From CBFDBF01 sp050304615 (lineage in GTDB: Bacteria > Pseudomonadota > Gammaproteobacteria > Chromatiales > Chromatiaceae), in contig JBNLDW010000011.1 in NCBI GenBank assembly GCA_050304615.1, positions 124,001 through 188,000 on the forward strand: a stretch of 64,000 nucleotides of DNA. Direction: 5' to 3'. Under the pieces are notes generated by a model. The model did not search any database. It had not been told where the DNA came from and saw nothing but the letters and a program-made list of their open reading frames with translations. The position numbers were made by a program, and so were the translations under genes. Shown one piece after another: positions 49,420 through 57,571 of this stretch (positions within the stretch are counted from its first letter, which is position 1; every line of letters starts with the position of its first letter).

Positions 49420-50214
49420 ATGCAACAGAACAGACAGCCACACTGTGATCTGGCCGGCATCGGGGTACTGGTCACTAGACCTGAGCAGCAGGCCACAAGC
49501 CTGTGTGCCAGCATAACTGACCATGGTGGCCGCGCCATACCTCTGCCTGCCATCACTATATCCGGCCCGGCACAACCAAAGGTGTCAGCGGCACTACTGG
49601 AGGAGGTCGCAAGTTTTGCCTTAGTGGTCTTCATCAGCCCCAATGCGGTACATTACGGCCTGCGTCTACTGGCCGGGCAAGGAATACCTCTCGGGGTACT
49701 GGTTGCCGCAGTTGGGCTTGGTACAGCACGAGCCCTTGAGTCACACGGCATTACCCCAGACATACTGCCGCCGGAGCAGTTTGACAGCGAGGCATTGCTG
49801 CAACAGCCAGAGCTACAGGAGCTGGCGGGGAGAAAGGTGCTCATTGTGCGCGGTAACGGTGGACGCCCCCTGCTGGGCGACACCCTGCAGCAGCGAGGGG
49901 CAACGGTGCAATACGCCGAAGTCTATCGCCGAGAGTGCCCACAAGTAGATGTAACCCCACTACTGCAGCGCTGGCCAGATGAAGTTCATATCGTCACCGC
50001 CACCAGTAACGCTATCCTGGAAAACCTATTACAGCTAGTTGGGGAGCCGGGTGGTGAGCTACTACGCCGTACTCCTTTGGTGGTAATCAGTGAACGTATG
50101 CGGCAACATGCCTCAGCGCTAGGCTGGAGTGAGATCATCTTGGCTGAGCAGGCCGGGGATGAGGCAATTGTAGCGGCAGTCTGCGCCTGGAGGGCCGGCA
50201 GCAACCACCCCTGA
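49420..50214 (+). CDS. hemD: Uroporphyrinogen-III synthase
   Basis: Cyclises hydroxymethylbilane to uroporphyrinogen III. About 264 residues in the two-lobed HemD fold: GVLVTRPEQQATSLC, FISPNAVHYGL, VLIVRGNGGRPLLG and VTATSNAILENLL. A GTG at 49417 overlaps the algR stop; the adjacent ATG at 49420 is equally close. hemC, which usually precedes hemD between algR and hemD, is missing. Confidence 0.9.
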   Translation: MQQNRQPHCDLAGIGVLVTRPEQQATSLCASITDHGGRAIPLPAITISGPAQPKVSAALLEEVASFALVVFISPNAVHYGLRLLAGQGIPLGVLVAAVGLGTARALESHGITPDILPPEQFDSEALLQQPELQELAGRKVLIVRGNGGRPLLGDTLQQRGATVQYAEVYRRECPQVDVTPLLQRWPDEVHIVTATSNAILENLLQLVGEPGGELLRRTPLVVISERMRQHASALGWSEIILAEQAGDEAIVAAVCAWRAGSNHP

Positions 50215-50271
50215 GGTGCGTTTTTTTGTTACTATTGCCTAGACAGCAGACATGGGCGTTTGGGAGAGCAA

Positions 50272-51354
50272 ATGAACGAAGAAGAGATAGAAGTCACCGT
50301 GGTAAAGGCAGGTACCCCTGAAGGGTCGTCCCAGCCTGATGAGAAGCTTGCCACCAAGTCCAGCCAGACATGGGTAGTTGTGATCGCCCTGCTGGCCCTG
50401 CTCGGCACTATCGGCGGGCTTGGAACTGGCTACATCCTATGGCAAAAGCTTACACAGGCACAGGAACAATCGGATGAGCTCTCCAAACAGTTACAAAAAC
50501 GTATCGCGACGCAACACAAGCAGCTCCAAACTGTCGATCAGTTGCTAGCGGCAGCGGATGATCGCGCCAACAAAACAGAGGAGGGGATGACCCAGCTAAA
50601 GGAGCAGGTAGCACGCCAAGCAAAGCTGGATAATCAGGCACTCCCGCTTATGGCTGAGGTGGAGTCACTGCTACGCGTTGCTATTCGCCGGCTACGCTTC
50701 GCCGGTGATGTAGATACCGCGATCATGGCGCTACGGGAAGCCGATGCGCAACTACGTGATAGCGGAGATCCTATCTGGATCCCTGTCCGCGAGCAGATTG
50801 CGATCAATCTGGCCACACTGGGTGGGGTAAAACGGATAGACCTGTCAGGCCTTTCTCTGCGTATCTCCGCCCTCTCTAAACAGGTCTCAACCATTAAACC
50901 GCTCATGGCCTCCGTGCCTGTCGTAGCAGAATTAAAAACCGCGACTGATGAGGCATCAGACCGAGCATTTAGCTGGGACAGCATGTTGCAAGATACATGG
51001 GAGGCGCTACGCTCCCTTCTGGTGATCCGTCGACATGATCGCCCGGTTCCTGTGCTGCTGCCACCTAAACAACTCTATTTTTTAAAGCAGAACCTGCAGC
51101 TCCGGCTAGAGGCGGCACAACTTGCACTACTGCTACGTGATCAAGTGCTGTATGCAGACAGCCTGGAGAGAACTGCTAGCTGGCTACAAGAGCACTTCGA
51201 CCAAGATCAATTAGCGGTCAAATCCATGCTGGATGAGATCAATGCGCTACGCCAGGAAGAGATTGCCCCACAACTGCCAGACATATCCGGCTCACTTCGT
51301 CTGCTACTAGGGCAAACCAATGATAGTGCTGGGCAAGAGGAGCCGCAGCCATGA
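50272..51354 (+). CDS. hemX: HemX family membrane protein
   Basis: About 360 residues. A short cytoplasmic N terminus and one transmembrane helix (VVVIALLALLGTIGGLGTGY) are followed by a long helical periplasmic domain with VESLLRVAIRRLRFAGDV and LPPKQLYFLKQNLQLRLEAA. This is the HemX architecture encoded between hemD and hemY; the fold has been annotated as a putative uroporphyrinogen methyltransferase without firm enzymatic proof. The start ATG at 50272 has GGGAGAG upstream. It overlaps hemY by 4 bases. Confidence 0.9.
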   Translation: MNEEEIEVTVVKAGTPEGSSQPDEKLATKSSQTWVVVIALLALLGTIGGLGTGYILWQKLTQAQEQSDELSKQLQKRIATQHKQLQTVDQLLAAADDRANKTEEGMTQLKEQVARQAKLDNQALPLMAEVESLLRVAIRRLRFAGDVDTAIMALREADAQLRDSGDPIWIPVREQIAINLATLGGVKRIDLSGLSLRISALSKQVSTIKPLMASVPVVAELKTATDEASDRAFSWDSMLQDTWEALRSLLVIRRHDRPVPVLLPPKQLYFLKQNLQLRLEAAQLALLLRDQVLYADSLERTASWLQEHFDQDQLAVKSMLDEINALRQEEIAPQLPDISGSLRLLLGQTNDSAGQEEPQP

Positions 51355-52631
51355 AGATCCTGATTACTGGTCTGCTGTTACTGGCCGCCGTGGTCTTCTT
51401 CATACCACTGGTACAACAGGAGAATGGCTACTTTCTTCTGAGCTACGGCCCCTGGACAGCAGAGGGTAGTCTGCTGCTACTGCTGCTCGCGGGCATAGTT
51501 GCCTTTACCCTACTCTACCTACTGCTCCGCACCCTGGCCCGGATGTGGGGCTTTCCCGGTAGTGTTAGTGGATGGTGGCAAAGAAGGGGTAAACGGCGCG
51601 CACAGCGGGAGCTGACCACCGGATTACTAGAGCTTGCCGCAGGTAACTGGAGGGTGGCCGAAAAGAGCCTGCTCCGCCATGTTGAACAATCGGCCAATCC
51701 CCTACTGAACTACCTGGCTGCGGCTAGGGCGGCACAACAGCAGAATGAACGTGACAAGCGTGATCGCTATCTACAGCTGGCCCATAAGAGTATGCCCAAG
51801 GCCGGTATTGCCGTAGGGCTGACCAGGGCAGAGCTACAGCTAGAATCTGGCCAGACAGAACAAGCACTGGCAACGCTACGCCACTTGCAGGGGTTGGCGC
51901 CACACCACGCAACCGTGCTTAAACTACTACATGGGCTCTATCTACAACTAGAAGATTGGACCGAGCTACAGCGCCTGCTGCCAGAGCTGCATAAGAGAGA
52001 GGTGCTAAACCCTACCGAGTGGCGACAACTACAACTTCTGGTCTACCGCAAACTACTGGAGCGAGCCGACCGGGAGCCAGAGCGACTGCCGCTCGTATGG
52101 AATGGCGTCCCTGCCGAGGTGCGCCAAGCACCAGAGATAATTGCCGACTATGCCGCCCGCCTGATACAGCGCCAGCGCTGGGATCTGGCAGAGCCTGTGC
52201 TATACAAAGCCATTAAGCAAGAGTGGAGTGAACCACTGATAGAACTCTACGGACAGTGTATGGTGGTAGAGGGCAGCAACCAGTTGAGAAAGGCAGAATC
52301 ATGGCTCGAGCAGCATGAAAGGAACCCGGTACTGCTACTGGCCCTGGGGCGGCTGAGTCTGCACAACAGGCTTTGGGGCAAGGCACGTAGCTACCTGGAG
52401 AACAGCATCAACTTCCAGCCAACGGCTGAGGCGTACCGCGAACTGGGGATTCTGCTAGAGCGCATGGGTGAGAGCGAAGGCGCCATGTTCAACTACCGGG
52501 CAGGCCTTGAGCTTACCACTAGGGCTAATGGGGTGGTGGAGACAAGCCCAATACTAACTCCCTCAACAGCAGCCGACGACCCCGAGCCATTGATCGCACT
52601 ACCCGTTGATCCAACGCATCCAGGCAATTAA
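51351..52631 (+). CDS. hemY: HemY protein with TPR repeats
   Basis: Inner-membrane protein of 426 residues. Two N-terminal transmembrane helices (ITGLLLLAAVVFFIPL and LLLLLLAGIVAFTLLYLLLR) are followed by a TPR-like helical domain to the end. It belongs to the HemY-N/heme-biosynthesis-associated TPR family of the hemDXY cluster. It is not the Gram-positive protoporphyrinogen oxidase of the same name. It is the last backbone gene before the integron array. Confidence 0.9.
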   Translation: MKILITGLLLLAAVVFFIPLVQQENGYFLLSYGPWTAEGSLLLLLLAGIVAFTLLYLLLRTLARMWGFPGSVSGWWQRRGKRRAQRELTTGLLELAAGNWRVAEKSLLRHVEQSANPLLNYLAAARAAQQQNERDKRDRYLQLAHKSMPKAGIAVGLTRAELQLESGQTEQALATLRHLQGLAPHHATVLKLLHGLYLQLEDWTELQRLLPELHKREVLNPTEWRQLQLLVYRKLLERADREPERLPLVWNGVPAEVRQAPEIIADYAARLIQRQRWDLAEPVLYKAIKQEWSEPLIELYGQCMVVEGSNQLRKAESWLEQHERNPVLLLALGRLSLHNRLWGKARSYLENSINFQPTAEAYRELGILLERMGESEGAMFNYRAGLELTTRANGVVETSPILTPSTAADDPEPLIALPVDPTHPGN

Positions 52632-52656
52632 AAGCTCGCAGCGGCGATATGCCCTT

Positions 52657-52713
52657 TAGCCTATACGCTAGTTAGCAGCGCATATTGTGGCTAGCGAAGC
52701 GCCTTATTAGCCA
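52657..52713 (-). other. Degenerate terminal attC-like site (last cassette)
   Basis: Just after the prenyltransferase gene the minus strand reads GGCTAATAAGGCGC, similar to the 1L end GCCTAACAAG of the other sites. A perfect CGCTAG/CTAGCG hairpin lies at 52666-52696. No proper 1R core GTTRRRY could be found. It may be an eroded attC that fixes the end of the array. Confidence 0.3.
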
Positions 52714-53597
52714 ATTACTATCGAGATCCCAAGCAGTAATGGTGTTAATACTGCTGCTGCAACATTTGCACCCATATATATTGGAGCATCACCAATCTTA
52801 GATGAATATTTAATTGCCCCAATAAGAGAAAACAAGGAAAACACCATCGGTATTAAGGCAATAACACTCAGATTTGGTATATATCCTTTGGCAATAAATA
52901 ACAGGATCAAAGAATACGCAGCCATCATAAATAGCGCATAAACCAAGTTGCTTTTTTGCAGCCCAAACGCAATTGGAAAAGTATTGCGCCCAACACTAGC
53001 ATCGGCCTTTATGTCTGGATACTGATTTAGCAAAAGAAGGTTATTGATTAAAAAGAATGGGACAAGAGATACCAGCCAAGATAACTGAGAATCTTCCCCT
53101 GCCATAATCACATGAGTACCGACAACCATGAGAACCCCAATCCCTAAACCAGGCGCAACCAAGCATAATAAGGGAAAGCGGTTGATCCATTGTGTATAAG
53201 TAACTATCAGAACAACGCCAACCAAACCAATAGGCAAGATCAGACTTCCACGCTCCATTATTAAGTATATCCCGATAATGATAGTCACTATTAGCGAGTT
53301 CAATCCTACTGTTAACACAACCTTGGCCATATCTGGATAGCTAGGCAATGCGCCGCTACCGCCACTAAATGGTGTTTTTTCTGTTTTTAAATCTAGACCG
53401 CTTTTGAAATCATAATATTCATTAAGTGTATTCATGCTTATATGTGCGGTAATCGCACCAACCACAACAAGAAACAATATAAAGTAATTGATCGGCGATG
53501 ATTCCGTGAGCGATGTACTCAAACCCAGGAAAACACAAACGGGCGCCAATATAAGAAATGATGGGCGAATTGATCGAAGTATTATTCTAAATTGCAT
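52707..53597 (-). CDS. Cassette 17: UbiA/MenA-type prenyltransferase
   Basis: Integral membrane protein of 296 residues with about eight helices. The two aspartate-rich motifs of the UbiA superfamily are intact: NEYYDFKSGLD (spacing as in MenA) and NQYPDIKAD. It resembles 1,4-dihydroxy-2-naphthoate prenyltransferase more than 4-hydroxybenzoate prenyltransferase. AT-rich and last in the array. The start ATG at 53597 lacks a good Shine-Dalgarno. The substrate cannot be read; a quinone or other aromatic prenyl acceptor is likely. A prenyltransferase is an unusual cassette cargo. Confidence 0.8.
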   Translation of the reverse strand: MQFRIILRSIRPSFLILAPVCVFLGLSTSLTESSPINYFILFLVVVGAITAHISMNTLNEYYDFKSGLDLKTEKTPFSGGSGALPSYPDMAKVVLTVGLNSLIVTIIIGIYLIMERGSLILPIGLVGVVLIVTYTQWINRFPLLCLVAPGLGIGVLMVVGTHVIMAGEDSQLSWLVSLVPFFLINNLLLLNQYPDIKADASVGRNTFPIAFGLQKSNLVYALFMMAAYSLILLFIAKGYIPNLSVIALIPMVFSLFSLIGAIKYSSKIGDAPIYMGANVAAAVLTPLLLGISIVIG

Positions 53598-53615
53598 AGT
53601 TTTGATACACGATTA

Positions 53616-53675
53616 TTAGTAATTATCAGGACACCCATGATTTACCTCAGCCAAAGAAGTATCTTCATCTGCCAT
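53616..53675 (-). CDS. Possible 19-codon leader ORF before the prenyltransferase
   Basis: ATG with AAGAAGGG seven bases upstream, reading MADEDTSLAEVNHGCPDNY then TAA, 18 bases before the prenyltransferase ATG. It has the best ribosome site in this cassette. It may be a leader peptide, the remnant of an earlier cassette gene, or chance. Confidence 0.25.
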   Translation of the reverse strand: MADEDTSLAEVNHGCPDNY

Positions 53676-53692
53676 TGTATATCCCTTCTTGC

Positions 53693-53773
53693 TTATAACG
53701 TTATACATAAGTGGCGCCGCTTTTGCGGCGTCCCAGCGAACGATAGTGGGCGATCTTGATGTGATTGTTAGGC
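53693..53773 (-). other. attC of cassette 16
   Basis: The 1L box GCCTAAC (minus) at 53773-53767 matches consensus; 1R is GTTATAA at 53699-53693. The internal stem GGCGCCGC/GCGGCGTC has a TTTT loop. The cassette 16 stop codon lies inside 1L. Confidence 0.85.
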
Positions 53774-54172
53774 ATTTATATCACCCATCGATTTAAAACG
53801 TTCTAACTCCGAAATATAAACAATTGGCCCGATTAGTCCGCAAAAACTTAAAAAGTACAATAGCCCTGAATGATTGCTGTTGTTTTGCATTGTGTAGATT
53901 ATGTATGGCAAAACCACCATACAATAAACTACAAGATATAATTTAAGATTGGGATGTGATTCAATAAATTCACCAATCATTTTTCTATCACGTCCATACC
54001 CTTTGTAATATGAAAAGTCCTGGAACAGCGATACCAACCCAAACCAAGCAGAGACACCAACTAAAGCTAATTGCTGATATTCGATATCAATAATAGTTGT
54101 GCAAATAGCAATAAGTAGAATGCTACCACCAAATATCCAATACTTAATTAAGCTTTTTTGTTCCTTTGTCAT
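53768..54172 (-). CDS. Cassette 16: four-helix membrane protein of unknown function
   Basis: Protein of 134 residues, strongly hydrophobic, with about four transmembrane helices (YWIFGGSILLIAICTTII, LALVGVSAWFGLVSLF, LYLVVYCMVVLPYIIYTM, LLYFLSFCGLIGPIVYI). A charged loop, YYKGYGRDRKMIGEF, lies between helices 2 and 3. I do not recognise the family. The TAA stop falls within the 1L box of its attC, so gene and recombination site share bases. Confidence 0.7.
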   Translation of the reverse strand: MTKEQKSLIKYWIFGGSILLIAICTTIIDIEYQQLALVGVSAWFGLVSLFQDFSYYKGYGRDRKMIGEFIESHPNLKLYLVVYCMVVLPYIIYTMQNNSNHSGLLYFLSFCGLIGPIVYISELERFKSMGDINA

Positions 54173-54176
54173 ATAT

Positions 54177-54236
54177 GCCTAACGTTTGAGTTAAACAGCG
54201 CCGCTTTTCGGCGTCTGTTTGAATTACTTGTTGGAA
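54177..54236 (-). other. attC of cassette 15
   Basis: About 60 bp. 1R is GTTAGGC at 54183-54177 (perfect consensus) and 1L is TTCCAAC at 54236-54230. The inner stem is CGCCG/CGGCG. Confidence 0.85.
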
Positions 54237-54550
54237 GGTCTTTTAGTGCCTCCAGGTATAAACCAACCGAAGAAAATAGCCTCAATAATGGTTCTTATTT
54301 TAGATGTTAATGCGTATGTTTGTTCGAGTCTAACATCCATATTTCGAAATTCATCAACTACTTCAATTGCTCTTTCTTCGAACTCTTTTGGTACTTGAAT
54401 TGTTCTTTCATTATAAGACGCAATCTGAAGACCAGGAATAATAGAACCGAAATGTTGACCTATTATTAAATGTGGAATTTCCTCCCTATTTAATATGCAA
54501 ATTAAAAAGGATAATTCCATTTCATCATAAGGGTGACAGATTGTAATCAT
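54224..54550 (-). CDS. Cassette 15: DUF2007-like protein
   Basis: Protein of 108 residues. The first 75 resemble the DUF2007 putative signal-transducing domain: MITICHPYDEMELSFLICIL, REEIPHLIIGQHFGSIIPG and the IQVPKEFEERAIEVVDEF helix. A short hydrophobic tail (IIEAIFFGWFIPGG) could be a membrane anchor. The function of the family is unproven. The stop codon lies within its attC. Confidence 0.65.
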   Translation of the reverse strand: MITICHPYDEMELSFLICILNREEIPHLIIGQHFGSIIPGLQIASYNERTIQVPKEFEERAIEVVDEFRNMDVRLEQTYALTSKIRTIIEAIFFGWFIPGGTKRPSNK

Positions 54551-54555
54551 AGACC

Positions 54556-54603
54556 TTCTAACGCCGCATTCAGCGGCTTGTCCGCTGCAATACCTGATTA
54601 GAG
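54556..54603 (-). other. attC of cassette 14, unusually short
   Basis: Only about 48 bp between CTCTAAT (1L-like, 54603-54597) and GTTAGAA (1R, 54562-54556). The centre is a bare CAGCGG/CCGCTG hairpin with a five-base loop. It is shorter than the other sites here (60-88 bp) and probably compromised. Confidence 0.6.
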
Positions 54604-55353
54604 CTTTTCTTGTTCAATGCGATAAAGCTCTTTATAAGTTAATGAAATTGCAAAAACTCCTAGTGCAGCACTTATATACGTAAGCAGAGCAATTGAGGCT
54701 TGTTCCACTAGTGTTGAATTTTCACGATATATTGCATTTAATAATAATTGTAATAGCCAGGGAAATAATACGACAATGACAAAAATATGAAAATGATTGT
54801 TTTTGGTTGCCCTCCACGACCATTTTAAACTCGGTTTATAGCCTATTGCTGTTGCTGGAAAAACAAGACAAAGCCTACCAAAAATGTACATTGAGGGGAT
54901 ATATGCAATATATTGAGCAAACTCTAAATTCTGACTCATTTTTTGTTTTAATGCTTCATCAGTTAGATCACCTGATATAGTGGGATCTAACACGTTTATA
55001 TATATAGTGATAATTGTGTACTCAATAAGTATCGCCAAAAGGTAAACAGCGGCCATAAATATTATAAAACGTAGAAGCACTGAAACATTGGGCAATAAAA
55101 CATCTTGTAATGATGCGTTTCCTTTAAGGATTAATTGATGACAAATTATTGCCAGATACGCAAAGGCAACAAAGTATAAACAGTAAAACACTAGGTTAAG
55201 TACTGTATTTGTAGGTGATGTGATATGCCAGACTCCCCAAACACAAACAAGCAATAATATTGGCACGGCTAATGCGTATGAAAATAATTGTAAATTATTC
55301 CATGGCACTACAAAGGTGTTTATGATTATTCTTACTATCGGAATCTTTTCCAT
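54598..55353 (-). CDS. Cassette 14: six-helix membrane protein of unknown function
   Basis: Protein of 251 residues with about six transmembrane segments. A loop, YINVLDPTISGDLTDEALKQ, lies between the third and fourth. The segment GRLCLVFPATAIG followed by SWRATKNNHFHIFVIV resembles a pattern seen in several uncharacterised membrane families, but I do not assign one. It is among the largest cassette genes here. AT-rich. Confidence 0.7.
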   Translation of the reverse strand: MEKIPIVRIIINTFVVPWNNLQLFSYALAVPILLLVCVWGVWHITSPTNTVLNLVFYCLYFVAFAYLAIICHQLILKGNASLQDVLLPNVSVLLRFIIFMAAVYLLAILIEYTIITIYINVLDPTISGDLTDEALKQKMSQNLEFAQYIAYIPSMYIFGRLCLVFPATAIGYKPSLKWSWRATKNNHFHIFVIVVLFPWLLQLLLNAIYRENSTLVEQASIALLTYISAALGVFAISLTYKELYRIEQEKL

Positions 55354-55366
55354 TATTTATTACTAG

Positions 55367-55442
55367 CTCTAACGCTGCCAATCACCGGTGAGCGAAGAGC
55401 GCCAGCGACTGAGCGAGTCCGAGTGAATTGGCCTTGTTATGC
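55367..55442 (-). other. attC of cassette 13
   Basis: 1R is GTTAGAG at 55373-55367; the 1L side is GTTATGC on the plus strand at 55436-55442. Nearly identical to the attC at 57572-57647. Confidence 0.85.
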
Positions 55443-55445
55443 CTT

Positions 55446-55841
55446 TCATGACATCCAATACAATACACCTGAGCATAGTGTAAGTCCGACTAAATGATAT
55501 GCGCCGACAACAACTGCATACAGCCCGGGTTTATGCATGTTTGGTGAAATAGCGTTGACGGCCGTGACCGTAAACCCATACCCAAGACCAACAGTAAGCC
55601 CAACACGCAAGAAATCGGATAACGATTGTGCTTGAACCAATTGCACAAGATACGCGGTGGCAAAGGCTGCGACCAAACACCCTCCCAAAGGCCCAATGTA
55701 ATAGATTGCAGCAGGTCGCCACTTTTCAGGGCGGTCAAAACCTACAGCTGCATCCCATTGCTTTCCAAACAATGGTGTGAACCATATGCCCCCTAAGGCG
55801 AAATATGCAAAGCCTGCCACTAATATTGGTAGTAATTTCAT
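55446..55841 (-). CDS. Cassette 13: DUF1761 membrane protein
   Basis: Protein of 131 residues with four transmembrane helices. FAYFALGGIWFTPLFGKQWDAA at the N terminus is the DUF1761 signature (an F-x-G-x-x-W-Y/F-x-P-L-F-G-K-x-W pattern). The function is unknown; the family is common in bacterial genomes. Its GC content is nearer the backbone than that of its neighbours, suggesting a different source. Confidence 0.75.
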   Translation of the reverse strand: MKLLPILVAGFAYFALGGIWFTPLFGKQWDAAVGFDRPEKWRPAAIYYIGPLGGCLVAAFATAYLVQLVQAQSLSDFLRVGLTVGLGYGFTVTAVNAISPNMHKPGLYAVVVGAYHLVGLTLCSGVLYWMS

Positions 55842-55865
55842 CTAGGAAGCCCCTTATCTATTTAG

Positions 55866-55953
55866 GCATAACGTTTACGGTAAGGGGCCGCGGCGAAGCC
55901 GAGGTCCCGCGCAGCCCCGAAGGGGCGGAGCAAGCTTGACCGGCTTGTTAAGT
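55866..55953 (-). other. attC of cassette 12
   Basis: 88 bp. 1R is GTTATGC at 55872-55866; the 1L side is GTTAAGT on the plus strand at 55947-55953. Nearly identical to the attC at 57225-57312 but with an intact GTT at 1R. Confidence 0.88.
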
Positions 55954-56364
55954 GTTTGTTGCATTTGCACTTTCTTCCTTACTTACTTTTGCACCGATTA
56001 ACCAAAATATTGGAATAGCTACTAAATTATGGATATATGCATCTAGCCATAAAATTAAATTAGATAACAGGCTGAAATTAGGATCAGACCAGTACTTAGT
56101 TGTAAGCACTAAAATTGCAGATGTAATTACACCAATAAATAGCATTCTATGTATAGATATATTTGGATAAGCAGTTACTAACAAGAATGATGCAACTAAA
56201 TACCAAGTGCCAAACATGATTGTATTTATGAATGTGAAGTTGTGTTCATAGAATTGATTGCCACCCAAAAACACAAAAGACAAAGAGTTTATTGTCCATG
56301 CGCCAAATACTGTGCATAGGATGCCAAGTAATGTCTGTGCTATTTCCTTCCTTGTGCTTTTCAT
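55948..56364 (-). CDS. Cassette 12: four-helix membrane protein of unknown function
   Basis: Protein of 138 residues with four predicted helices (ILCTVFGAWTINSLSFVFL, TIMFGTWYLVASFLLVTA, MLFIGVITSAILVLTT, LILWLDAYIHNLVAIPIFWLIG). A polar tail ends KVSKEESANATNT. Family not recognised. AT-rich; the stop lies inside the attC 1L box. Confidence 0.68.
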   Translation of the reverse strand: MKSTRKEIAQTLLGILCTVFGAWTINSLSFVFLGGNQFYEHNFTFINTIMFGTWYLVASFLLVTAYPNISIHRMLFIGVITSAILVLTTKYWSDPNFSLLSNLILWLDAYIHNLVAIPIFWLIGAKVSKEESANATNT

Positions 56365-56370
56365 ATTTAC

Positions 56371-56451
56371 ACTTAACGCCAGCCATAACCGGGCGCAAAA
56401 AGCAGAGCGCAGCGGCGCTTTTTGCGATCCGAGTTTATGGCATTGTTATGT
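56371..56451 (-). other. attC of cassette 11
   Basis: 1R is GTTAAGT at 56377-56371; the 1L side is GTTATGT on the plus strand at 56445-56451. The centre has a GGGCGCAAAAAG / CTTTTTGCG stem. Confidence 0.85.
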
Positions 56452-57210
56452 ATCAGTTGAAATATCATCCCACTCCTCATCCATATAGCCTATAAGCCAG
56501 TTAAGAGAGTAATGCCGCTCATATACAACACTCCCATCTAAGCCAGCTGGCGACTCCCGACCATTGATTCGTGCATCTGTTACAGCCCAATGGTAGCGGT
56601 AGATAAGGTCAGCTTGATCTAGCAGTTCCGAAGGCTTGCGTAGCTTGCCTTTCTTTTGAAATGATTCAGTAGTATTGCTACGAACAATTTCAGCTAACTT
56701 AGGGACATCAGCAATTTGATCTGGTCTTGGCAGCTCTTCAATGAACCCCAGCGCCCATAACATTACCCAAGCGGACTCATACCGCCAAACAAACTGGATT
56801 TTATCGTGTTGAGTTGGAGAGGGATCATTTATGAATTCTCTTTCTTTCGGAGTTAGGTGCTTGGCTAAACCATACCTTGAAACCAGGTCATTAATTACTT
56901 CTTGCTCTAGGCCTTCACCTTTAACGGCGACTACTACTAAGCATAAAGCCCTAAGCTCTACTTCGTTTTCATCTTGGATATTCGCTTCTGTTTCAGACTC
57001 GATAACAGGAAGATGCTCAATATACGGTACTTTTTCCGCTTTAAGAATTGACTCAGATCGCGCTTTCCTTCGAATTTGTTCTTCGCTTGGGGTATAAGTT
57101 TCCATTATCTTTATTGCTTCTTTTCTATCCTCAATGGTTGATGCCATAGAATCTACAAGGCTAAACAGCATTGAAATGGTTAGCACCAGAATCAGTTTAT
57201 ACTTTTGCAC
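56446..57210 (-). CDS. Cassette 11: exported DUF4272 protein
   Basis: Protein of 254 residues. A signal-peptide-like N terminus (YKLILVLTISMLFSLVDSMAS) is followed by a DUF4272-type domain: WRYESAWVMLWALGFIEELP, RKPSELLDQADLIYRYHWA, VVYERHYSLNWLIGY and a terminal EWDDISTDT. The function is unknown. An ATG at 57228 overlaps the neighbouring attC core, but GTG at 57210 has GGGAG five bases upstream, so the GTG is preferred. Export is unusual for DUF4272 proteins and should be treated as a prediction. Confidence 0.75.
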   Translation of the reverse strand: MQKYKLILVLTISMLFSLVDSMASTIEDRKEAIKIMETYTPSEEQIRRKARSESILKAEKVPYIEHLPVIESETEANIQDENEVELRALCLVVVAVKGEGLEQEVINDLVSRYGLAKHLTPKEREFINDPSPTQHDKIQFVWRYESAWVMLWALGFIEELPRPDQIADVPKLAEIVRSNTTESFQKKGKLRKPSELLDQADLIYRYHWAVTDARINGRESPAGLDGSVVYERHYSLNWLIGYMDEEWDDISTDT

Positions 57211-57224
57211 TATGTCTCCCTGAT

Positions 57225-57312
57225 ACATAATGTTTACGGTAAGGGGCCGAGGCGAAGCCGAGGTCCCGCGCAGCCCAGAAGGGGCGGAGTGTGCTTGACC
57301 GGCTTGTTATGA
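57225..57312 (-). other. attC of cassette 10 with altered crossover base
   Basis: Nearly identical to the attC at 55866-55953, but the 1R core reads ATTATGT instead of GTTATGY: plus-strand T at 57231 where C is expected. The G of GTT flanks the integrase cleavage point. Confidence 0.8.
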
Positions 57313-57546
57313 GTCTTTGTCATTGTTTGATGATAGTAACTTAAGCCCAAAATAAATTATAAAGCTAATAACGAGTAAATCTACCGTTTTACTTATATTG
57401 TGATGCGATAATAAATTCTCAAATGACCAATTATCTATTGACTCCAAGATAATCATTGTCTTGGCAAGTGACCACATGAAAGCAACAGCTATGACAATGC
57501 AGATAACGAGTATTACCTTAATCATGTATTTATATTTTTCTTTCAT
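57307..57546 (-). CDS. Cassette 10: small two-helix membrane protein
   Basis: Protein of 79 residues. Two transmembrane helices (VILVICIVIAVAFMWSLA and VDLLVISFIIYFGLKLL) are joined by a short polar loop, with a charged C terminus (SSNNDKDS). No family recognised. Its stop overlaps the 1L box of its attC. AT-rich, start ATG with weak AAGGA upstream. Confidence 0.62.
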   Translation of the reverse strand: MKEKYKYMIKVILVICIVIAVAFMWSLAKTMIILESIDNWSFENLLSHHNISKTVDLLVISFIIYFGLKLLSSNNDKDS

Positions 57547-57571
57547 TTCGCAAAGGACTTAATTTAAATAC

